This document shows, in pieces, positions 33,353 to 40,859 of a DNA stretch of 41,769 nucleotides. Origin of the DNA: an uncultured Oscillospiraceae bacterium (GTDB taxonomy: Bacteria > Bacillota > Clostridia > Oscillospirales > Oscillospiraceae). The stretch's first letter is position 1. Each line of letters opens with the position of its first letter. Both the position numbers and the translations under genes were made by a program. The notes beneath the pieces are model-generated. The model made no database searches. It was not told the DNA's origin and was given only the letters and a program-made list of their open reading frames with translations. Where the stretch lies: assembly GCA_934646185.1 (NCBI GenBank), contig CAKUEH010000020.1, forward strand, positions 1 to 41,769. The letters run 5' to 3'.

Positions 33353-33967
33353 ATGCAAGCACAAACGGAGCGCGCCGCGCAAACGAACCGGATCGCGGAG
33401 GCTGTGCAGCGCGGGCAGCTGGATAGTCTGACGCTTTGGGCAGCTGTCCGGGGTTACGCCGCAAAAAAGGCCCGCCGCTGGACGGCTGCGCTGAACCACC
33501 GCTGCGGCACGGAATTTGACGATCTGATGCAGGAAGCCTACCTTGCCATGCTGCGCGCCGTCAGACTGTGGAGGCCGGACGGCGGCACAGGCTTCATCGG
33601 CATCTATGAGCTGACGCTGCGGACAGCATTCGCGGACGTATGCGGCCTGAGAACAATGCGGGATAGAAACGATCCTTTGCAGACCGCCGTTTCCCTCGAT
33701 ACGCCGGTGGGCGAGGGCGGCGAGGAGATCAGCGCATTGGTCGACCTTGTGCAGGATGAGCAGGCGGAAAACCGGCTTTTGGAGATCGAGCGGGAAGAAT
33801 TGGCCGGGGCCATACAAGCGGCATTGCAGCAGCTTCCAAACGAACTGCGCGAAGCGCTGATCAACGCATTTTGGTACGACAAGCCGGTCGACGAAAGGCT
33901 GCGCACGACTGCCATGAAAACGCTCAGAACGCCCACAGTCCGCCAAACGCTGCGGACGTATGTCTGA
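33353..33967 (+). CDS. Sigma-70-like protein with region 4 helix-turn-helix missing
   Basis: 204 residues. Region 2 is clear (EFDDLMQEAYLAMLRAVRLWRPDGG, residues 54-78, then YELTLRTAFADVCGLRT). The linker DPLQTAVSLDTPVGEGGEEISALVDLVQDEQ is typical of the mobile-element sigma family. Region 4 starts (LQQLPNELREALINAFWYDKP) but jumps straight to the final TAMKTLRTPTVRQTLRTYV; about 20-25 residues that form the -35-binding HTH appear deleted. It may be inactive, need a partner, or act through region 2 alone. The ATG at 33353 follows AGGAGG by 7 bp. Confidence 0.75.
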   Translation: MQAQTERAAQTNRIAEAVQRGQLDSLTLWAAVRGYAAKKARRWTAALNHRCGTEFDDLMQEAYLAMLRAVRLWRPDGGTGFIGIYELTLRTAFADVCGLRTMRDRNDPLQTAVSLDTPVGEGGEEISALVDLVQDEQAENRLLEIEREELAGAIQAALQQLPNELREALINAFWYDKPVDERLRTTAMKTLRTPTVRQTLRTYV

Positions 33968-34204
33968 GAGGGCGCTTTTGGTTTCTGGACACGACTACGC
34001 GCGCACGCGCGCGAGGGAACTCTGTCAGGCTGACACTGCGCAGAACCTAAAAAAACCTTAAGTTTTTGCATATATGCGCACTGTAATCGAACTAGCGCCC
34101 GAAAAAACCTGACAAAACCAGCCTTTTCCGCCTATTACGAACATCACAATGGCTATGTTTTTCCGGAATTTTTTCCATAAAAGAAAAATACGGAGAGAAA
34201 ATCA
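33968..34204 (+). other. 237-bp intergenic region before the structural genes
   Basis: No gene is seen. It holds an alternating purine-pyrimidine tract (33997-34013, ACGCGCG repeats) able to adopt Z-DNA, then an A/T palindrome around CTTAAG with flanking A and T runs near 34050-34066. It is the likely site of the promoter for the gene run 34205-38774, but no clear TTGACA/TATAAT pair was found, which is consistent with a factor-dependent late promoter. Confidence 0.5.
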
Positions 34205-34888
34205 ATGAAACGAGGTAATTTTATGACAAACACACAGCGATATTTAAACTCCATCAAGGGTTTCCGCAAGGATTTGCAGGAAGTAAATGAAAGATTTAGA
34301 CCGGAATATGAGCGTTTGGAGCGCTTCAAGGATTCCGGCTCCTATGCGCAGAGCAAAAAGCTGCTGGACGACCGGCGGAACGCGGAGGTCGAGGCGCTGC
34401 GCCGGGAGTACGCAGACCGGCTCAAATCCGCGGTTGACGCGATGGAAAAGACGTACATGAACAGACCCGCATCTGCGCCGACGCAGGAGCAGCTTTCCGT
34501 CTTGCAGGCGCTCAAACTGCGCGACCATGTAAGCCGTGACGAATTGAAGCGCGCGGCACAAACCATGCGCGGCTGCCCGGTTGCGGAGCGGGCGCTGGAG
34601 GAAATCGCCCGCAAGAGCGGTGAGATTCTCGGGCTGGAGCAGGAGATCAGCAGCGACACAGTGCGTGAGAATCTGCATTCGCTCCGGGTAAACGCCGGAA
34701 GGCTTGTTTCCAATCTGCAAGCCCCGAACAGCAGAAGGGAGCATATGTCCCGGTCTGATTGGGATATGTTCCGGCTGGACACCGACCCCGCAGATGAAAA
34801 CGACTGCCTGCGCATATTCGGCCTGTGTGCGAACGGCGCACAGTTTGCTGCGGCAGTCAATGAGGCGGAAGGAGCGGCACAGGCATGA
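34205..34888 (+). CDS. Helical protein of the structural gene run, unknown
   Basis: 227 residues, predicted mostly alpha-helical with coiled-coil segments (FRKDLQEVNERFRPEYERLERFKD, RRNAEVEALRREYADRLKSAVDAM). I do not recognise a family. Its place at the head of a run with minor capsid and tape measure genes suggests a virion or assembly protein, possibly scaffold-like (inference). Two starts each have a ribosome site: 34205 (GGAGAG) and 34223 (GAGGT); I keep the longer. It overlaps the next gene by ATGA. Confidence 0.65.
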   Translation: MKRGNFMTNTQRYLNSIKGFRKDLQEVNERFRPEYERLERFKDSGSYAQSKKLLDDRRNAEVEALRREYADRLKSAVDAMEKTYMNRPASAPTQEQLSVLQALKLRDHVSRDELKRAAQTMRGCPVAERALEEIARKSGEILGLEQEISSDTVRENLHSLRVNAGRLVSNLQAPNSRREHMSRSDWDMFRLDTDPADENDCLRIFGLCANGAQFAAAVNEAEGAAQA

Positions 34889-35436
34889 AAGCATTGACAT
34901 ACGAACAGCGGCTGACCGCGATTTTTGAGACGGAGCGAAAAGCAAAAGTCGCAGCCACACGCGAATTTGACACGGCAAAGGCAGACTGCAAGCGCATGGA
35001 GGATCAAGCACAGGCGGAAGCCGCGCTTCAGGCAGCAGAGCAGGCCCATGCGGCGGAGCTTTCCGCCGCAGAGGAAAAGGCCCGGAGCGCGTACACAGCC
35101 CTTCGCGCAGAGCTGGCAGAGAAGGTGCGGACAGCTTCTCTTGTAAACCCGGACGACGTAGAGCCGCTGGCGCTGGAGCTGCTGGAAAGCGGCGTTATGA
35201 AAGCGGACGATTTCGCGGCGCTGGCAGAGCGCTACAGCGAGAATCCGACAATGCTGCGGATTGTCGCGCTTCATGCGCGGAAGGGTATGTACGCCGCCGC
35301 TGGCGAGCCTATGAGCGCCGAACGCGACGCGCTGGCGGGTGTCGTCGAATCATGCAATCGCCGCCTGACGGCAGAGCTGGACAGCTTTGACCGGCTAACC
35401 GCAAAGCTGTCCGCGGAAGGTTCTCCGGAATGCTGA
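34885..35436 (+). CDS. Coiled-coil protein of the structural gene run, unknown
   Basis: 183 residues. The first 85 residues are a charged coiled coil (AKADCKRMEDQAQAEAALQA, HAAELSAAEEKARSAYTALRAELAEK). The rest is helical with LVNPDDVEPLALELLESGVMKADDFAALAERYSENP. No family recognised. It is coupled to both neighbours by start-stop overlaps (4 and 7 bp), so it is probably made in ratio with the minor capsid protein, and may be an assembly factor. Confidence 0.65.
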   Translation: MKALTYEQRLTAIFETERKAKVAATREFDTAKADCKRMEDQAQAEAALQAAEQAHAAELSAAEEKARSAYTALRAELAEKVRTASLVNPDDVEPLALELLESGVMKADDFAALAERYSENPTMLRIVALHARKGMYAAAGEPMSAERDALAGVVESCNRRLTAELDSFDRLTAKLSAEGSPEC

Positions 35437-35882
35437 CCTTCAAAGTCCAGACGGATCTTTCTGAGGCGCTTGCCGCCGCCATCGGCAAGGCCGCGACAAG
35501 GGCGGAACATATCGTCGCTGTTCAGGCGGCAAAGGATACAAGTCCGTATGTGCCGTTTCTGACCGGCTCTCTTGACGAAAGAACGTGCGTATCCGGTAAT
35601 ACGATCATCTATCCGGGGCCCTATGCGCGCTATCTTTACTACGGGAAAGTCATGGTGGACAGCAGGACGGGAAAGGGCCCGTCACATTACGTTGACAAAA
35701 ACGGAAACGAGCAGATCAGGTTCCGGAAGGGCGCGGTTCTGCGGGCAACGGATAAAAATCTTGTGTTCACCAAATATTTTCATAATCAGGCGCAATCTCA
35801 TTGGTTCGAGGCGTCCAAAGCGCAGAATCTTGAAAAATGGCGCGAGGTTGCCGCGAAAGCGCTGAAGCAGGAGCTTGATTGA
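35430..35882 (+). CDS. Phage minor capsid protein (Minor_capsid_2-like)
   Basis: 150 residues. The pattern AAKDTSPYVPFLTGSLDERT, YPGPYARYLYYGKV and HWFEASKAQNLEKWREVAAKAL matches the Minor_capsid_2 family of Firmicute siphophages (a small head-tail connection or tail-completion protein, HK97 gp10-like in role). In phages it usually lies between the major capsid and tail tube genes; here neither is present. It overlaps the upstream gene by 7 bp. Confidence 0.85.
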   Translation: MLTFKVQTDLSEALAAAIGKAATRAEHIVAVQAAKDTSPYVPFLTGSLDERTCVSGNTIIYPGPYARYLYYGKVMVDSRTGKGPSHYVDKNGNEQIRFRKGAVLRATDKNLVFTKYFHNQAQSHWFEASKAQNLEKWREVAAKALKQELD

Positions 35883-35893
35883 AGGAGGGGCAT

Positions 35894-36301
35894 ATGGCAT
35901 TCACAGTAAACGATGTAGAGGTCATTTTCACGCCGGAGGATCGCGCCTACCGGGAAGCATTCGGGGCGATCGCCTGTGATCTGGATGATCTGCAGGAGCA
36001 GCTGGCGCGCATGCTCAAAAAGAGCCGGAAGTGCGGCGGCAAGACATGGGCAAAGGCGTATGAGGCCGCGAGGCGCACGGATCGTATTATGCGTGGAAAG
36101 ATGGACGCACTGCTTGGGATCGGTGTTTGTGCAGCGCTGTACGGAAATACGCAGCTGACGGCAGCTGGTCAGGGCGTACCGCTTTGGTTCAGCCTACTTG
36201 ACGCGCTTTACAGTGCAATGGACGTGCAGTTGCGCCCAAAAGACTGCGAAGCAGTCATCGCGAAGTACCGGACAAAGCGGGTCGCACGAACCGGGCGATA
36301 G
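35894..36301 (+). CDS. Small protein preceding the tape measure gene (possible tail assembly chaperone)
   Basis: 135 residues, starting MAFTVNDVEVIFTPEDRAYREAFGAIACDLDDLQ. Mixed beta start then helical, with a basic C terminus. By position, just upstream of the tape measure gene, it could be the tail assembly chaperone, but I see no frameshifted extension ORF before 36372. AGGAGGGG is 3 bp from the ATG at 35894, and an in-frame TTG at 35879 gives a longer form without a ribosome site. Confidence 0.65.
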   Translation: MAFTVNDVEVIFTPEDRAYREAFGAIACDLDDLQEQLARMLKKSRKCGGKTWAKAYEAARRTDRIMRGKMDALLGIGVCAALYGNTQLTAAGQGVPLWFSLLDALYSAMDVQLRPKDCEAVIAKYRTKRVARTGR

Positions 36302-36311
36302 AGTATTCTTC

Positions 36312-36343
36312 TCGGGGGCCGCCCGGATTTGGGTAGTCCCCGA
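36312..36343 (+). promoter_or_regulatory. Hairpin in the leader of the tape measure gene
   Basis: TCGGGG (36312-36317) pairs with CCCCGA (36338-36343). A second small inverted repeat, AGGAT-GGTG-ATCCT, covers the ribosome site directly before the ATG at 36372 and could limit translation. Neither has a T tract. Confidence 0.4.
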
Positions 36344-36371
36344 AAAAGCAGTTTGAAAGGATGGTGATCCT

Positions 36372-38774
36372 ATGGGTATAAATGGAGCCGATGGCGGCGT
36401 GATCATTGCCGTCAACGTAAATGCAGACAGGGCAGAAAAGGAACTGGATAAAGTTGCGCGAAAAATCGAATCGATCGAAGACAAAATTAAAAAGGCAAAT
36501 GATCTGAGGTCTCCCCTTGCCGAACAGGCGGCAGAACTCTCAGCAGAGCTGGACAAGGCGAACGCAAAACTTTACGAAATGCAGCAGGCCGCGCCGGGAC
36601 AGTACACGACAAAGCAGCTGGCAGATCAGAAGGAACTTGTGCAATCGCTATCCGGCCAATATAACCAGGTACAGACACAAGTCGAGAAATATGACCGGCA
36701 GATCAAAAACGCAAACTATGATCTGGATCGTGCGAAAGAACACTATGGGGAGCTTGCGCTGCAAATCTCCCATACAAGCGGCATTCAGGAAAGAATGGCG
36801 GAAGCGGTCGAGGAAATGCAGAAAAGAGCGGAAAAATTCGCAAACAGAATCCGCTCTCTGTTCCGTCGCGTCTTGGTTTTTGGCTTGATTTCAAAAGGTC
36901 TCTCGAGTTTTCGCGATTGGCTCGGGAAAACGATTCAGCAAAACGATGAAGCGAGTGCCGCGATTGCGCGCTTAAAGGGTGCGCTGCTGACGCTTGCACA
37001 GCCAATTTTGAACGTGGTCGTTCCGGCGTTTACAGTGCTTGTAAATGCGCTTACAAAGGTTGTGACGGCGATTGCAGAATTCATATCGATCCTGTTTGGA
37101 TCGAGCCTCGCAGAATCGAAGAAAGCGGCAGAAAGCCTGAACAATGAAAAGAAAGCACTTGACGGGGTTGGCTCGGCAGCAAAAGATGCGGAAAAGAGTA
37201 TGGCGTCGTTCGATGAAATCAACCAGCTGACTGCGGCAAACGCAGCCGGTGCAGGAGCGGGCGGCGCATCCAGCGGGATCGCGGCGGACTTCGATTCCCT
37301 TACATCCTCGCTTCCGAAATGGCTTGCAAATCTGGCAAAAGAGCTGAACAAATTTGCAGGCGATTTAAAAATCAAGATCAAGGATCTGAAATTCGACTGG
37401 GATCGCGGGAATATCCTGAAAAATAAAGATGCTTGGATTGTTGCGCTGTCCGCGATTTTAGGGGCAGTCCTCGGAACAATGTTCGGAGGGCTTACTGGCG
37501 GTGTGATCGGCTTGCTTCTTGGCGCTGCGATTGGACTTATCGGGGCGACGTGGACAGACAAGCTGGAGGATCCGCAAAAAGCGAAAAATCTTGCGATCAT
37601 AGCGCTGTCCGCGGTCATCGGCGCATCGCTCGGAAAGATATTCGGCGGATTTGCAGGCGGCGTGATTGGGCTGCTTGTTGGCGCAAGCATCGGAATCATT
37701 TCTGTAGAATTCTTAGACGGCAAATTCGACGAATGGAGCGCAAAGGACACATTCGGGACGGTCATAACGTCAATTCTTGGCGCAATTCTTGGCGGCATAT
37801 TTGGAGGGCTGAAAGGCGCTGTGATAGGCCTATTGCTGGGTACGTCGATATCTGTGCTTTCCGTCGCATTCGAAGACGAGCTTAAAAACGCTGGACTGAG
37901 TAAAAAAGGATTTTTCGAGCTTATGGGAATCCTGCTCGGTACAATTATCGGGCCGCTTGTATTCAAAGGGCTTACGGGGGCCATCATTGGCTTGACGCTA
38001 GGCACACTCATAACGCTTATAAGCATAGCATTCGATGAAGATGCGTCCGAAAGCTCGAAGACCACAGCAAAAGCCATGCTGGGTGTCATAATGACAACAC
38101 TGATTTTTGCATTATTTGGGGCTGCGCTTGGATTTGGCCCGGCCGGTGCTATTGTTGGCGGCGTAATTGGACTTACGGCGGGTACTTTAATTCAAATCAT
38201 CAAACTTGACTTTGACGATTCTGTGTCAGAGGGTACGAAAAGACAAGCGGCAGGAATCTTGCAGGTGATTTTGGACGGAATACTCGGAGCGGTCATTGGC
38301 CTATCGATTGGCGGCGTGTTCGGCGGAATTATTGGCGGCGTCGTAGGAATTGGCCTCGGGCTTGCAATTCACTGGAATGACATCACATACGACGATATTC
38401 CGAAAACTAGAAGTGGGTTTGGAGGAGGCCGTTCTTCGTCTTCGTCTGGAACAATGCCGTATGCTGCATCGGTTATGCCACCTGTTTCAATCGTCCAACT
38501 CCCCCGCCTCGCCTCCGGCGCGGTCATTCCGCCGAACCGGGAATTCATGGCCGTCCTCGGCGACCAGAAAAGCGGGACGAACATTGAAGCGCCTGCCGAC
38601 CTGATCCGGCAGATGGTACGGGAAGAACTCCGCGCATATGGCGGTGGAACCGGAAGCCGCAAGCAGACTGTCATTCTACAGGTCGACCGGCGGGAGTTGG
38701 GGCGCGTGGTCTACCAGCTCAACAACGAGGAAACACAGCGCGTCGGCGTCCGGCTGGCAGGTGCGAAAGCATAA
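36372..38774 (+). CDS. Phage tail tape measure protein with six glycine-zipper repeats
   Basis: 800 residues. The N-terminal 160 residues are a coiled coil. A tape-measure core follows (FRRVLVFGLISKGLSSFRDWLG...NDEASAAIARLKGALLTLAQPILNVVVPAFTVL). Residues about 355-675 hold six tandem hydrophobic repeats of roughly 53 residues, each with a G-x3-G / GG-x2-GG-x-IGLLLG core ending in an acidic turn. The C-terminal ASGAVIPPNREFMAVLGDQKSGTNIEAP is a signature of Firmicute tape measure proteins. It should set tail length and help DNA entry through the host membrane. Confidence 0.92.
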   Translation: MGINGADGGVIIAVNVNADRAEKELDKVARKIESIEDKIKKANDLRSPLAEQAAELSAELDKANAKLYEMQQAAPGQYTTKQLADQKELVQSLSGQYNQVQTQVEKYDRQIKNANYDLDRAKEHYGELALQISHTSGIQERMAEAVEEMQKRAEKFANRIRSLFRRVLVFGLISKGLSSFRDWLGKTIQQNDEASAAIARLKGALLTLAQPILNVVVPAFTVLVNALTKVVTAIAEFISILFGSSLAESKKAAESLNNEKKALDGVGSAAKDAEKSMASFDEINQLTAANAAGAGAGGASSGIAADFDSLTSSLPKWLANLAKELNKFAGDLKIKIKDLKFDWDRGNILKNKDAWIVALSAILGAVLGTMFGGLTGGVIGLLLGAAIGLIGATWTDKLEDPQKAKNLAIIALSAVIGASLGKIFGGFAGGVIGLLVGASIGIISVEFLDGKFDEWSAKDTFGTVITSILGAILGGIFGGLKGAVIGLLLGTSISVLSVAFEDELKNAGLSKKGFFELMGILLGTIIGPLVFKGLTGAIIGLTLGTLITLISIAFDEDASESSKTTAKAMLGVIMTTLIFALFGAALGFGPAGAIVGGVIGLTAGTLIQIIKLDFDDSVSEGTKRQAAGILQVILDGILGAVIGLSIGGVFGGIIGGVVGIGLGLAIHWNDITYDDIPKTRSGFGGGRSSSSSGTMPYAASVMPPVSIVQLPRLASGAVIPPNREFMAVLGDQKSGTNIEAPADLIRQMVREELRAYGGGTGSRKQTVILQVDRRELGRVVYQLNNEETQRVGVRLAGAKA

Positions 38775-38817
38775 CAGCCGCCCAAACACGAACGTTCGTT
38801 TGCTGTGTGGCTGTTAT
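38771..38817. promoter_or_regulatory. Long stem-loop at the end of the tape measure gene
   Basis: ATAACAGCC (including the stop codon) pairs with GGCTGTTAT (38809-38817), with an inner palindrome ACGAACGTTCGT. It has no T tract, so it may be a processing or binding site rather than a terminator. Confidence 0.5.
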
Positions 38818-38871
38818 AACGCCGCACACGCCGTCAGAAACATTATACCCGCTCGGTTTATGCGGGAAAAT

Positions 38872-38922
38872 AAAAAACGCCGCTGCGGGGCTTGTACGGC
38901 CTTGCAGCGGCATATGCTTTTT
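38872..38922. terminator. Bidirectional terminator between convergent gene runs
   Basis: AAAAAAC-GCCGCTGC (38879-38886) pairs with GCAGCGGC (38904-38911), then ATATGCTTTTT. It closes both the rightward structural run and the leftward small-gene run. Confidence 0.8.
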
Positions 38923-39106
38923 AATCGTCCGGGCGGTACGTAAAGCCTTCCGGAAGAAGGTTGACTACCTGACGGTATGGGATCACGCAATCCGGGAGCG
39001 GGCAGTGAAAACAGCTGCTGCAATATGGGCATATTTCGTTTCGCTTGCGCGGCCGTCCCTTTTTCCTGCGTGGGCGCAGCGGGCGTTCAGCCTGCTTGTT
39101 GGTCAT
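38921..39106 (-). CDS. Small basic Cys-cluster protein (zinc-finger-like)
   Basis: 61 residues from the ATG at 39106. A basic N terminus (RPLRPRRKKGRPRKR) leads into CPYCSSCFHCPLPDC, five Cys and one His, which suggests a metal-binding fold. The AT-hook-like GRP within KKGRPRK could touch DNA. It overlaps the upstream gene by 20 bp, has no strong ribosome site and is probably translated by coupling. Unknown phage-type protein. Confidence 0.6.
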   Translation of the reverse strand: MTNKQAERPLRPRRKKGRPRKRNEICPYCSSCFHCPLPDCVIPYRQVVNLLPEGFTYRPDD

Positions 39107-39377
39107 GGCTTTTGATCTGCGGAATCCACACATTGCGAATGTGGGAGATTACCTGATCGCATTCTGCTCGGGTTTCGCAGATACCCGCGGTCTTTGTGCG
39201 GATGGATTTAATCAGCCGCTTGCAGCCCGCCTTGCTCATGCCGTCGGGTGGAACCGGCCGCACTGCGTTCGACCCCAGATCATGAATTTTGATCTGCAAG
39301 ATTGCCATAAGCACGGCAAGTTCGTCCTCTGTCATGCTGCGGATGGTGCTTTGCAGCTTTTCTCTGGTGATTTCCAT
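39087..39377 (-). CDS. Small helical phage-type protein, unknown
   Basis: 96 residues: a helical N-terminal half (REKLQSTIRSMTEDELAVLMAILQIKIHDLG) and a C-terminal half with a basic stretch (KRLIKSIRTKTAGI) and two Cys. No family recognised. GGAGGAGG lies 7 bp before the ATG and overlaps the stop codon of the previous gene. It is part of the leftward run 40592 to 38921. Confidence 0.65.
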   Translation of the reverse strand: MEITREKLQSTIRSMTEDELAVLMAILQIKIHDLGSNAVRPVPPDGMSKAGCKRLIKSIRTKTAGICETRAECDQVISHIRNVWIPQIKSHDQQAG

Positions 39378-39391
39378 TGAAATACCTCCTC

Positions 39392-39550
39392 CTAGCTACG
39401 GCTTTCCGCCGTATGGTTCTGTTCTCTTTCAGCCTTTCGCTGCCGGACCATTTTCAGCAATTCTTTTTGTTCTTCGGGTGAAAGATCCAATACAACGGCC
39501 TTCAGTCTGGCACGAAGCAGTTCAACTTCGCTTGCGGATATGTCTGTCAT
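39392..39550 (-). CDS. Small charged helical protein, unknown
   Basis: 52 residues from the ATG at 39550 (AAGGAGG 8 bp upstream). One long amphipathic helix, SASEVELLRARLKAVVLDLSPEEQKELLKMVRQRKAEREQ, with coiled-coil spacing. No family recognised. The stop is 14 bp before the next gene in the leftward run. Confidence 0.65.
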   Translation of the reverse strand: MTDISASEVELLRARLKAVVLDLSPEEQKELLKMVRQRKAEREQNHTAESRS

Positions 39551-39560
39551 AAAGTCCTCC

Positions 39561-39914
39561 TTAGTAACATGTTTCATAAAAGCGCAATTCCCGAATGCGC
39601 CCGCTGAAAAAGTGGTTGATGTTGTAATCGCAGCGGCGGTAGCTTGTCTGGAAATGCTGGTCGATCATGGGCGGGTAGCTTTCCGGCGGAATGTCGGCGT
39701 ATGCGCTGCCACGGTCGGCCTGCTCGATCCACGGCATATCCCGGATGATGCGCACGATCTGGCTTGCGCAGATCGGCGGGTGCGGTCTGCCGGTGTATGC
39801 CTCGTACTGCTCGAAGTAGTACCGGAACACGCCGAGCGCTTCGTCCAGCGTGTACGGCCCTCCGGGGAATACCGAAGCTGTGATATCCGCGAATTTATCA
39901 AAATCAAACAGCAA
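39561..39914 (-). CDS. Phage-type conserved protein, unknown
   Basis: 117 residues starting LFDFDKFADITASVFPGGPYTLDEALGVFRYYFEQYEAYTGRPHPPI, with CASQIVRIIRDMPWIE and a Tyr/Arg-rich end. The start codon is TTG at 39914, 7 bp after AAGGAGG; there is no better ATG. It resembles small conserved proteins of Clostridia prophages next to replication genes, with no assigned role (from memory). The end is 10 bp from the next start. Confidence 0.7.
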   Translation of the reverse strand: MLFDFDKFADITASVFPGGPYTLDEALGVFRYYFEQYEAYTGRPHPPICASQIVRIIRDMPWIEQADRGSAYADIPPESYPPMIDQHFQTSYRRCDYNINHFFSGRIRELRFYETCY

Positions 39915-40030
39915 CTATCTGCCTCCTTTGTCGGGGTGGGTGGAGCGGAGCGCGGAAGCGGCTCCGTTCCCTTATACCCTTATACAGTCTACTTCTTACT
40001 TCTACTTCTGTTTCTTCTTCTACTTCTGTG
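39915..40030 (-). pseudogene. Frameshifted low-complexity tail of the DUF6291-like gene
   Basis: Read leftward in the +1 frame from within the upstream gene, this continues as GRYRPISNDTEVEEETEVEVRSRLYKGI and then RERSRFRAP before losing sense. That resembles the acidic linker and the start of the C-terminal module of replisome-organiser-like proteins (compare SRFTPPTVDEV in 31714-32400). The rest of that module is absent. The DNA is a GAAGTA/GAAGAA-type tract (39990-40028), prone to slippage. Probable decay, or a tail lost by deletion. Confidence 0.5.
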
Positions 40031-40306
40031 TCATTCGATATCGGTCGATATCGACCGATCAGCGCCATGTCTTGCCGTGATTCGCTGCACATATCGCGCC
40101 CAAGCTTCTTCCATGTCTGGCATGAATGCAGAGAACGCAACACTTTCGATTGGAGACAGGTTTGCAGGCTTTTCGCCTGTCTCCAAGAAGTCCCAGCAAG
40201 CCAGCAGCACGTTCACCGCTGTTTCCGGGGGTAGCTGCCTGACCAGTTCCCGGCGCTCCAGCTTCATCTTGAACCAGCTGGGGTGCTTGTCCTTGTCTTT
40301 CGCCAT
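40031..40306 (-). CDS. DUF6291-like phage replication-associated protein, apparently truncated
   Basis: 91 residues: KHPSWFKMKLERRELVRQLPPETAVNVLLACWDFLETGE...LSPIESVAFSAFMPDMEEAWARYVQRITARHG. This is like the N-terminal domain of DUF6291 proteins found in phages beside replication genes. It stops after GADRSISTDIE, while a neighbouring frame continues a typical acidic linker, so the C-terminal part seems lost. GGGGG precedes the ATG by 5-6 bp. The ORF may still make the folded N-terminal domain. Confidence 0.65.
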   Translation of the reverse strand: MAKDKDKHPSWFKMKLERRELVRQLPPETAVNVLLACWDFLETGEKPANLSPIESVAFSAFMPDMEEAWARYVQRITARHGADRSISTDIE

Positions 40307-40316
40307 TGCCGCCCCC

Positions 40317-40592
40317 TCACGCCACGGTGAAGCGGCGGCTGGTGCTGGACTTGGTGAAGCGCTCGGCCAATTCCGGCATGGCTTTCTTGAACGCCGTGCT
40401 GTCGAACCGGCTGCTGGTCACGGTCTTCCAGGTGATCTTGTAATCCGCGCCCGTCAGCGTGTCGGCGTCGATGGCGGTCATGTGCGCCTTGATCGCGTCC
40501 TGAATGCTCTCGATCTCAGCAGTGAGTTCGTCGGCCATCCGGCGAAGCTCGCGCAATTCGTCGACCTTGCTCTGAATTTCTGTGTTGCTCAT
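40317..40592 (-). CDS. Phage-type small coiled-coil protein, unknown
   Basis: 91 residues from the ATG at 40592 (AAAGGGG 8 bp upstream). The N-terminal half is a coiled coil (SKVDELRELRRMADELTAEIESIQDAIKAHM). The C-terminal half, YKITWKTVTSSRFDSTAFKKAMPELAERFTKSSTSRRF, is a beta-hairpin plus helix known from small conserved phage proteins near recombination or replication genes. It is the first gene of the leftward run. The frame stays open upstream but lacks a start signal there. Confidence 0.75.
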   Translation of the reverse strand: MSNTEIQSKVDELRELRRMADELTAEIESIQDAIKAHMTAIDADTLTGADYKITWKTVTSSRFDSTAFKKAMPELAERFTKSSTSRRFTVA

Positions 40593-40859
40593 TGGTAAAG
40601 CCCCTTTCCTTTTTCGGTGGGCTGTGCTATACTGCAAGCAGCCCTTTTCGGCTGCGTCCCGTTTCTGCTTCCTACGGCTTGCGGGACGCTTTTTCTTTGT
40701 CTTGGGGAACTCCGGCGGCTGGGGGCTTTCAACTGATCTCGTGAGCCTTGCTGCACTTTGCTGTTCCTTCCCAACTCTTGTAGATGTTCTTCGCCCATCT
40801 TCTGCCGGTGTCTGAACTGTTTTCGTTTGTTCCCTTTGACTGGCTTCATTATATCGCTT
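40593..40859 (-). other. About 250-nt leader of the leftward gene run
   Basis: If the promoter at 40848 is used, this is untranslated leader. It contains the hairpin GCAGCC-CTTTTC-GGCTGC (40634-40652) near the ribosome site. Frames on the minus strand remain open but are Arg/Lys/Gln-rich, without a ribosome site, so I do not call a gene; a short basic leader peptide cannot be excluded. Confidence 0.4.

Noticed and set aside
35894..36371. Programmed frameshift giving a G/GT tail chaperone pair
   Set aside because: Only 70 bp separate the stop from the tape measure start and no extended alternate-frame ORF or clear slippery site is present.
34205..38774. Tailocin or contractile injection gene cluster
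   Set aside because: No sheath, tube, baseplate or fibre genes; only a tape measure and minor capsid protein are recognisable.
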